This document shows, in pieces, positions 6,878 to 11,734 of a DNA stretch of 11,734 nucleotides. Under the pieces are notes generated by a model. It saw only the letters and a list, made by a program, of their open reading frames with translations, did no database searches and was not told the DNA's origin. Source of the stretch: JAWXUD01 sp044432945 (GTDB lineage Bacteria > Cyanobacteriota > Vampirovibrionia > Gastranaerophilales > Gastranaerophilaceae); the NCBI GenBank assembly GCA_044432945.1, contig JAWXUD010000043.1, forward strand, positions 1 to 11,734. The letters are read 5' to 3'. The stretch's first letter is position 1. Every line of letters begins with the position of its first letter. Both the position numbers and the translations under genes were made by a program.

Positions 6878-7087
6878 ATGGAAGTTAAAGATTGTAATGG
6901 CAACATTTTAGTAGATGGTGATTCTGTTGTATTAAGCAAAGATTTGCAGGTTAAAGGTTGTTCACTAAAGCTTAAACGTGGAACGACAGTTAAAAAAATC
7001 AGATTAACTAGCAATGAAGGTGAAATCGATTGCAAAATCGGTGGGACACAAATTGTGTTAAAAACGTGCTTCGTGAAAAAAGCATAA
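6878..7087 (+). CDS. Stand-alone PhnA/YjdM-domain small protein
   Basis: A 69-residue acidic/basic beta-rich protein covering the C-terminal PhnA domain only. VKDCNGNILVDGDSV, KDLQVKG, LKRGTTVKKIRL, IDCKIGG and a final FVKKA follow the family pattern (VKDxNGNxLxDGDxV, KDLKVKG, KxGTKVKxIRL, IDCKIxG, FVKK). Full-length proteins such as E. coli YjdM (about 111 residues) carry an N-terminal zinc ribbon that is absent here. This is not a truncation by frameshift: AAGGGG (6868-6873) four bases before the ATG and a promoter-like sequence support the start. Despite the historical name, this family has no established role in phosphonate breakdown, and no phosphonate genes are near. The function is unknown. 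A 68-base gap with no clear terminator leads to the next gene, so they may be co-transcribed. Confidence 0.85.
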   Translation: MEVKDCNGNILVDGDSVVLSKDLQVKGCSLKLKRGTTVKKIRLTSNEGEIDCKIGGTQIVLKTCFVKKA

Positions 7088-7155
7088 AATACATCTTCAC
7101 TTTATAGCAAAAAAAAATCTTTACGTGTTTTGAATTATCAGAAGGCGTCATTTAA

Positions 7156-8103
7156 ATGAATATATCATTATATGGTAATAGATTAGAGCAAAATAATTTA
7201 TTATCACCTCAAAATCAATCATCAGATAAATATAGATTATCTAGTAAATATGATTTAAAAGCAGATACTGTCGAGTTCTGTGGGGTTCGTGATGTTAAAA
7301 AATTCCGTAAATCATTAAATAAAAGCCACCCGAATTTGTCGATTTTAGAAGTGATTAGAAATGCTGTAAAATCTAAAAATTATATAAACGAGGGCAAGTG
7401 GAACGGGGTTTTTAATATCCCAGAGATTGATGATTTTGTTTTAAAAGTGAAAAAACCATATACTACAACATTAAAAAAATTAGATGAAAGTAAATCAGTT
7501 TTTCAAGAAACTGCAGATTGCTATCCTGATTTGAATTTCGGACAACCGATTATTCATAATGAAAATGGTGTAAGTATATTAAAAAAAGTTAAGGGTGTTC
7601 CTAGTTCACTTGATCAATGGGCAAAATATTTGAAAAACCCTGCTTTAATCACCTCTGAAGTATCTAAAACTTTTTTATCACATCTTGATAGCGTATCTAA
7701 AATGCCTCAAAAGAGTTATGATGAATTTGCAACAAGAGTTTTAGCCTGCACTGAACATGAAATTGATAGTATTAATCCGAATAATACTTTGATTGATTAT
7801 AAAAACAAATCAATCAATATTGTTGATTTGTTCGATGAGCCTGTTAAAAATTCCAATTCTCGTGAAGATATGATTTTTTCACTTTTAGACGGAGTTTTGC
7901 ATACGACATTCCGTGAAAAACTAAGCAAGCACGAACAGAAATTAGTAAATAAATATTCAAAACAAATAATAAAGAAATGTAATATTGCAGGTGAAAAAGC
8001 TGGTTTAGGTTTAGATAAAGAAAAATATTCACAAAAGATGGTGAATTTCCCTCAAGAATTTGAGGAAATGATGCAATTATATGGTGAGTATATATATAAA
8101 TAA
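7156..8103 (+). CDS. Uncharacterised protein with protein-kinase-like features
   Basis: A 315-residue soluble, lysine-rich protein that I do not recognise as a named family. Several spaced features resemble a small kinase or phosphotransferase fold. They are a Gly-containing turn, INEGKWNGVFNIP (77-89); a beta strand with lysines, DDFVLKVKK (92-100), like the ATP-anchoring Lys; Glu118 in a following helix; a hinge-like VSILKKVKGVP (139-149); IDSINPNNTLID (203-214), resembling the catalytic D-x-x-x-x-N loop; and INIVDLFD (220-227), resembling the metal-binding DFG-type strand (Asp224). The first 40 or so residues are polar and low-complexity-like, ending TVEFCG, and look like a flexible tail. 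No signal peptide or membrane helix is visible. AGAAGG (7140-7145) lies ten bases before the ATG. It could be an effector-like or regulatory kinase, or a pseudokinase. The fold call is inference. Confidence 0.75.
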   Translation: MNISLYGNRLEQNNLLSPQNQSSDKYRLSSKYDLKADTVEFCGVRDVKKFRKSLNKSHPNLSILEVIRNAVKSKNYINEGKWNGVFNIPEIDDFVLKVKKPYTTTLKKLDESKSVFQETADCYPDLNFGQPIIHNENGVSILKKVKGVPSSLDQWAKYLKNPALITSEVSKTFLSHLDSVSKMPQKSYDEFATRVLACTEHEIDSINPNNTLIDYKNKSINIVDLFDEPVKNSNSREDMIFSLLDGVLHTTFREKLSKHEQKLVNKYSKQIIKKCNIAGEKAGLGLDKEKYSQKMVNFPQEFEEMMQLYGEYIYK

Positions 8104-8142
8104 ATGCTGTTTATAATCATTTGATTTTGAACTTATATAAAA

Positions 8143-8184
8143 ATAATATTGGCGATTTTGCTAAAGCAAAATCGCCAATATTAT
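8143..8184. terminator. Long perfect hairpin between convergent genes, probable bidirectional terminator
   Basis: Arms 8143-8161 and 8166-8184 are perfectly complementary over 19 bp, with a TAAA loop. The GC-containing core is GGCGATTTTGC. It lies 39 bases past the kinase-like gene stop and 20 bases past the ftsZ stop. On the minus strand it is followed by TTTTAT, fitting termination of ftsZ; on the plus strand the tail is A/T-mixed, so termination there is less typical. Perfection over 19 bp is more than termination needs. Confidence 0.75.
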
Positions 8185-8204
8185 AATCTAAAAATTCATT
8201 CTAA

Positions 8205-9383
8205 TTATTTTTTCAAGAAATCAGGGATTTCAATATTAGTGAACCCTGAAGAAAAATCAGATGTAGAGCTTCTTCTTGGTTGACTAATAGGTTGCGAATT
8301 AGCGGCACTAAAAGTTCCAGCGAAGAAATCAGAAGCACTTAATTGTCTAGCTTCCATTTTAGTTTCATCTAATTGGTTTTTAGCTTCAAACCCAGTTGCA
8401 ATAACCGTAACTTGAATTTCGCCTTGAATATTTTCATTAACAGCAGTACCGATGATAACAGTCGCATCGTCAGTTACAGCGTTGTGAATAATATTAGCCG
8501 CATCAGAGATTTCATGAAGTGTCATATCAGGTCCACCAGTAATATTAACGATTACACCAGTAGCTCCATTGATTGAAGATTCAAGTAATTGTGAGTTGAT
8601 AGCGATTTCAGCAGCTTTAACAGCTCTACCTTCGCCTTGACCACGACCGATACCCATAAGAGCAGAACCAGATGCTTCCATAACATTTTTAACATCAGCG
8701 AAGTCAACGTTGATAAGTCCAGGAACTGTGATGATGTCAGAAATACCCTGAACACCTCTTAAAAGCACCTCATCAACTATGATGAAAGATTCAGTCAATC
8801 CAACATGTCTATCAACAACTTGTAATAATTTGTCGTTAGGTACAACGATAACCGCATCAACAGCTTCTCTTAATTTATCCAAACCTTGGATAGCTTGGTT
8901 TTGACGTTTTTTACCTTCCCAAGAGAATGGTTTTGTAACAACAGCGATTGTTAAAATGCCTTGTTCTCTAGCGATTCTAGCAACGATAGGAGCAGCACCT
9001 GTACCAGTACCACCGCCCATGCCAGCAGTGATAAATACCATATCAGCACCTTGTAGAGCATCAATAATTTCTTTTTCAACTTCTTCAGCAGCTTTTTCAC
9101 CAACTGAAGGGTTTCCGCCAGCACCTAATCCAGATGTTGATTTTGAACCTAATTGGATTTTGTTTTTTGTTTGACCAAATTCTAAAACTTGTAAATCTGT
9201 ATTCATCAACCAAAATTCAACGCCTGACAAACCAGCTTTAATCATTCGGTTTACGGCATTACCACCGCCACCGCCGACACCAACGACTTTGATTTTTGTT
9301 GGGTTGATTGGTGATCTTTGTAATTGTTCACTACTTGTTGATTCATCTTTTCTTGCAAAGATGTCTGATACGTAATTTTCCAC
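8205..9383 (-). CDS. ftsZ: Cell division protein FtsZ
   Basis: Tubulin-like GTPase that polymerises into the Z-ring and organises septation. After a 30-residue variable N-terminal segment come KVVGVGGGGGNAVNRM (about 32-47), NTDLQVL, the tubulin signature GGGTGTG (123-129), the synergy-loop region NVDFADVKNVM and GSALMGIG. A Ser/Gln-rich linker follows, then the C-terminal conserved peptide IEIPDFLKK for FtsA/SepF-type partners. The total of 392 residues is normal. The start codon is GTG (9383-9381), with GAGGT at 9395-9391 seven bases upstream. No in-frame ATG fits, and the preceding codons do not look coding. PFSWEGKKR replaces the more usual PFxFEGRRR, a mild divergence. No other division or mur genes adjoin. 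nadK lies 190 bases upstream on the same strand. The 9384-9573 gap is AT-rich and holds promoter-like boxes but no gene. Confidence 0.98.
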   Translation of the reverse strand: MENYVSDIFARKDESTSSEQLQRSPINPTKIKVVGVGGGGGNAVNRMIKAGLSGVEFWLMNTDLQVLEFGQTKNKIQLGSKSTSGLGAGGNPSVGEKAAEEVEKEIIDALQGADMVFITAGMGGGTGTGAAPIVARIAREQGILTIAVVTKPFSWEGKKRQNQAIQGLDKLREAVDAVIVVPNDKLLQVVDRHVGLTESFIIVDEVLLRGVQGISDIITVPGLINVDFADVKNVMEASGSALMGIGRGQGEGRAVKAAEIAINSQLLESSINGATGVIVNITGGPDMTLHEISDAANIIHNAVTDDATVIIGTAVNENIQGEIQVTVIATGFEAKNQLDETKMEARQLSASDFFAGTFSAANSQPISQPRRSSTSDFSSGFTNIEIPDFLKK

Positions 9384-9459
9384 TATTTTTACCTCATTTA
9401 TGCTTGTTACTTTTTTTTATGTTTTTAAATATCTATTTTTTTTGAATACAGATACTACT

Positions 9460-9468
9460 ATAATAACA
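9460..9468 (-). promoter_or_regulatory. Putative extended -10 promoter for ftsZ
   Basis: On the minus strand TG-T-TATTAT reads from 9468 to 9460, an extended -10 form that can work with a weak -35, none of which is convincing here. The transcript would start near 9453 with a leader of about 70 nt. Another TATAAT is at 9505-9500. In this AT-rich gap such matches are easily produced by chance. Confidence 0.3.
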
Positions 9469-9573
9469 TTTTATTTAAAATAGAAAAAAAGTACAATAAA
9501 TTATAAACAATTGTGAACTTGAATTTTTAAAATAATTAAAAGCTTTTATACGAGCGGGTTTTAACTGCAAAAA

Positions 9574-10377
9574 TCATTTGTTATACACTGGAGTTCTGCC
9601 CCAATGGAGTTTGTTTTTCAATATCGAATAAAATTCACCATCATTTAGCAGTGCTAGTTTTGCGATATAAGCAGATTTTTTGATGATAAATTCGTTTTTT
9701 AGTTCAACAAATTCTTGTCCATCAACAGAAACTAAAAATTCTTCGTTCTCATCAGATGCACAAACGCTAATTACTTCACTATCAGGCACAACTAAAGGGC
9801 GTGCAGTTAGGGTGTGCGGGCAGATTGGCACTATTACAAACGCTTTTAGTGATGGGGTTAGGACAGGACCTCCAGCTGATAATCCATAGGCTGTTGAGCC
9901 TGTCGGAGTGGCGATGATTATGCCGTCTGCTAAATAATCACAAACAAATTTGTTGTTGATTTTTAGCGAAAAACGTGAGGTTCTTCCTGCAAAAGCTCCT
10001 TTTATAACAAAATCGTTTAAAGCGATAGCAGAATTGCTCTCTAACATAATCCTATCTTCTAATATAAATTCACCTTTTAAAATTGCATTAACAGAATTCT
10101 CTATTTCTTCTTTAGAGGTCTGAGATAAAAACCCTAAGCGACCAAGATTAACCCCAAAAATTGGAGTTTGAGATTTCGCATAAAATCGACCTGCTTTCAA
10201 TATAGTGCCGTCCCCACCGATTACAAATACAAAATCAAAGCCTTCTTCTAAACTATCGATATCTAATGCCGTAACTTTTTTGTTATGTGAAATTAAAATA
10301 GCCTCTAGAGTGTTTTTAACATCTTCTGAATGTTGAATTTCAGGATTATAACAAATTGCAATTTTTTGAATATTCAT
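9574..10377 (-). CDS. nadK: NAD kinase
   Basis: Phosphorylates NAD to NADP using ATP in the cytoplasm, the only known route to NADP. Counting from MNIQKIAI, the family motifs are IGGDGT (53-58), NLGRLGFL (77-84), the conserved ND pair at 121-122, TPTGSTAYGLSAGGP (157-171) and SVDGQ (217-221). A length of 267 residues is typical. The start is uncertain. The ATG at 10377 begins directly before the first beta strand (IQKIAICYNP), as in homologues. In-frame alternatives are the ATG at 10386 and the TTG at 10413, which would add an unconserved MKKFHQCYKM-like tail. No Shine-Dalgarno is visible before any of them, and a TATAAA box at 10392-10387 would put the transcript start only a few bases before 10377. 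The stop is TGA. No clear hairpin terminator follows, so read-through into ftsZ is possible. Confidence 0.95.
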   Translation of the reverse strand: MNIQKIAICYNPEIQHSEDVKNTLEAILISHNKKVTALDIDSLEEGFDFVFVIGGDGTILKAGRFYAKSQTPIFGVNLGRLGFLSQTSKEEIENSVNAILKGEFILEDRIMLESNSAIALNDFVIKGAFAGRTSRFSLKINNKFVCDYLADGIIIATPTGSTAYGLSAGGPVLTPSLKAFVIVPICPHTLTARPLVVPDSEVISVCASDENEEFLVSVDGQEFVELKNEFIIKKSAYIAKLALLNDGEFYSILKNKLHWGRTPVYNK

Positions 10378-10386
10378 AAAAATCAT

Positions 10387-10395
10387 TTTATAACA
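10387..10395 (-). promoter_or_regulatory. Putative extended -10 promoter for nadK
   Basis: On the minus strand TG-T-TATAAA reads from 10395 to 10387. TTGAAA lies 15 bases before the TATAAA as a short-spaced -35. It falls between the upstream prepilin terminator and the nadK start, where a promoter is needed. It implies a leader of only a few bases. Confidence 0.4.
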
Positions 10396-10417
10396 CTGAT
10401 GAAACTTTTTCAATAAA

Positions 10418-10450
10418 AAAAATACTTTCTAATTTTTAGAAAGTATTTTT
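10418..10450 (-). terminator. Rho-independent terminator after the right prepilin-like gene
   Basis: A 15-bp perfect stem pairs 10418-10432 with 10436-10450 around a TTT loop (core ACTTTCTAA/TTAGAAAGT). On the minus strand the stem ends in a run of T. It starts 30 bases beyond the TAG stop of the prepilin-like gene and isolates nadK from it. Confidence 0.8.
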
Positions 10451-10480
10451 AAATATTGTGAATGCGACAATGTAATATGA

Positions 10481-11590
10481 CTATCTCACACAACGTGCAT
10501 TTGTGCTTGTATACGATTTTAAATTATCACTATATGCAGTAGCTTCTGTTGCATCACCATCTACGTACGTACGTGTACCCTCAAATCCCCTACTATACGC
10601 CGTTACATCACTTGGTGATTGATTTGACCAGTATCTATAATAACCAAGACCACTAGTTGCGAATGTCATAGATAATTCATTGCCTTTAGCTTCATTAAAT
10701 GTACCGTAGGCATAGACATGTGGTGTATTCGTTGGTACTTCATTTAAATCATACAAATATTGTGCTAGATATGCCAATTCAGTCAATGAAGGTAGCGATT
10801 TACCTGCGTCATCACAAGCTTTTAAAGCCCCTGCCCAAAAGTTAGTAGAACAGCTTGTTCCCATATCATAGTTAGTGTCACCTGGATAAACAGCACCTGA
10901 CTTAAAATCACTATCCCATTCAGATCCATCGCAAGTATTAAGTGCGGTGATTGGCGTGTCTGAAGTGTCCCAACAAATATCTTCAATCATAATCCCTAAT
11001 GATGAATTTAGTGCAACAATGTCACTACCAACCATGTTTTTACCAGCGTTACCATTCATATCAGCGATTATCGCAACGCATTGCGTTGCCTCTGTTCTAT
11101 TTAACCCACTTTCATAAGGGTCAAGCCATTCGCAATCTAGGTCATAATTGATGATAGCTTTTGTCCCGTCAGCTAAAACTATCCCAACATTATCACTTGT
11201 AAAATCCCTGTTTAAAATATCCGCTGCAAAATCTTCACCCGTTTTTAAATCCTCAACATAGACTTTTTCATCACACGAGCTTATCGCAACATCAGGAAAG
11301 CAATCTGTCATATCAGTCAAATCACAAGTTTCGTTTATTTTTAAATATTTTCCTAATTCTGCGACAAAATCTTCAGCGTCTGAATATCCAGTAAGTTTTT
11401 CATGAAATCTCATCTGATTCATCGCTTCATACAATCGCTCTTGAAATAACGTCTTTTTAGTATCCAACGCTTTATATTGATAATTACTAACTAAATTTGG
11501 TATCGTCATTGCTGACACAACGCCGATTATGCCAAGGGTTATTAAGACTTCTGCAAGAGTAAACGCAGAACGCTTCGCAATTGAAACCAC
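10481..11590 (-). CDS. Prepilin-like secreted protein, Cys-rich, Lcl/FISUMP-like C-terminus
   Basis: With a GTG start at 11590 this is a 369-residue precursor: a 9-residue basic leader (VVSIAKRSA), then FTLAEVLITLGIIGVVSAM with Phe10 and Glu14 as prepilin +1 and +5, and Ala rather than Gly at -1. This start is preferred because the leader then has normal length and GAGGT (11599-11595) lies four bases upstream. However, the frame stays open to the window edge, adding an arginine-rich GC-rich segment, so the true start is unsettled. The exported part carries ten cysteines matching the paralogue at 3-800, IVLADGT, an IADMNGNAGKNMVGSD loop, WAGALKACDDAGKSLP, a YWSNQS segment and a final RCVR, as in DUF1566/FISUMP-type lectin-like domains. 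It probably belongs to a pilus-like or surface-displayed structure. The ligand is unknown. A terminator follows at 10418-10450. Confidence 0.82.
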   Translation of the reverse strand: MVSIAKRSAFTLAEVLITLGIIGVVSAMTIPNLVSNYQYKALDTKKTLFQERLYEAMNQMRFHEKLTGYSDAEDFVAELGKYLKINETCDLTDMTDCFPDVAISSCDEKVYVEDLKTGEDFAADILNRDFTSDNVGIVLADGTKAIINYDLDCEWLDPYESGLNRTEATQCVAIIADMNGNAGKNMVGSDIVALNSSLGIMIEDICWDTSDTPITALNTCDGSEWDSDFKSGAVYPGDTNYDMGTSCSTNFWAGALKACDDAGKSLPSLTELAYLAQYLYDLNEVPTNTPHVYAYGTFNEAKGNELSMTFATSGLGYYRYWSNQSPSDVTAYSRGFEGTRTYVDGDATEATAYSDNLKSYTSTNARCVR

Positions 11591-11707
11591 CCCGACCTCA
11601 CGGTCACCCCTCCTCTGGAGGGGAATTGCTCCCGCTCGAACAGACGGATCTGCTTTCTGCCTCTGCTCGCTTGCGTTCCATCGGAGGGGAATGCGACTGC
11701 CACCCTG
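11588..11707. repeat. GC-rich REP-like segment at the 5' end of the right prepilin-like gene
   Basis: Bases 11581-11700 are 61% G+C by direct count (73 of 120), in a region otherwise about one third G+C. The segment contains a perfect 7-bp hairpin, CCCCTCC/GGAGGGG (11607-11613 and 11617-11623, TCT loop). It also holds a direct repeat GGAGGGGAAT at 11617-11626 and 11683-11692, and small dyads GACC/GGTC (11594-11605) and CAGA/TCTG (11641-11652). Composition and hairpins resemble REP-type dispersed palindromic elements. No second copy lies in this window, so repetition in the genome is inferred. Confidence 0.55.
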
Positions 11708-11734
11708 AATTCGGTTTAGCAAAGTGTTCTCGTC

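Noticed and set aside
7109..7117. Run of nine A as a phase-variation tract
   Set aside because: It lies in the intergenic gap, not in a coding frame or between -35 and -10 boxes that I can support. Such runs are common in AT-rich DNA.
9538..9547. AAAAGCTTTT palindrome as a nadK terminator
   Set aside because: As a hairpin it would be a five-pair stem with no room for a loop and no following T-tract, so it is not convincing.
1..11734. CRISPR array, tRNA or rRNA genes, complete transposon, toxin-antitoxin pair
   Set aside because: I saw no regularly spaced repeats, no cloverleaf-like sequence, no transposase or integrase motif, and the XRE gene has no small toxin partner next to it.

Overview
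This AT-rich window has a short GC-rich island at its right edge and uses the standard code, with TAA, TAG and TGA all acting as stops. The best guess for its source is a gut-type bacterium of the non-photosynthetic Cyanobacteria sister lineage (Gastranaerophilales/Melainabacteria). That rests on prepilins with the FTLAEVLITLGIIGVV leader, a cyanobacterial-looking FtsZ (GVGGGGGNAVNRM, ISDIITVPGL), and the mix of housekeeping genes with scattered prepilin-like secreted proteins. The assignment is an inference from memory of these families, and Elusimicrobia-like hosts are the main alternative.

Layout. (1) 3-800 (+): 3' part of a large Cys-rich prepilin-like protein with an Lcl/FISUMP-like C-terminus, closed by a terminator. 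(2) 872-3631 (+): a consensus promoter drives glmU (UDP-GlcNAc synthesis, unusually short C-terminal domain), followed one base later by a 14-TM MFS exporter and a weak AT-rich terminator. (3) 3684-5553 (+): typA/bipA ribosome-associated GTPase and its terminator. (4) 5552-6791: a small XRE regulator (-) divergent from a prepilin gene (+). A palindrome sits across the prepilin -10 box. (5) 6813-8103 (+): a stand-alone PhnA/YjdM domain protein, then a 315-aa protein of unknown function with kinase-like features. (6) 8143-8184: a 19-bp perfect hairpin separating convergent genes. (7) 8205-10377 (-): ftsZ and, upstream of it, NAD kinase. (8) 10418-11734 (-): a terminator, then a second large prepilin-like gene paralogous to the left-edge one. 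Its 5' end lies in a 61% GC repeat-like segment.

How the genes relate. glmU, typA, nadK and ftsZ are core functions (cell-wall precursor, translation/stress GTPase, NADP supply, division). The accessory layer is three prepilin-like surface or secreted proteins that share an ADGT segment and a D-x-N/S-G-x-x-G-x-N-x-x-G-x-D loop, one XRE regulator and the kinase-like protein. I see no complete defence system, CRISPR array, tRNA or rRNA, integrase or transposase gene. No gene-free stretch exceeds 300 bases; the largest is 9384-9573.
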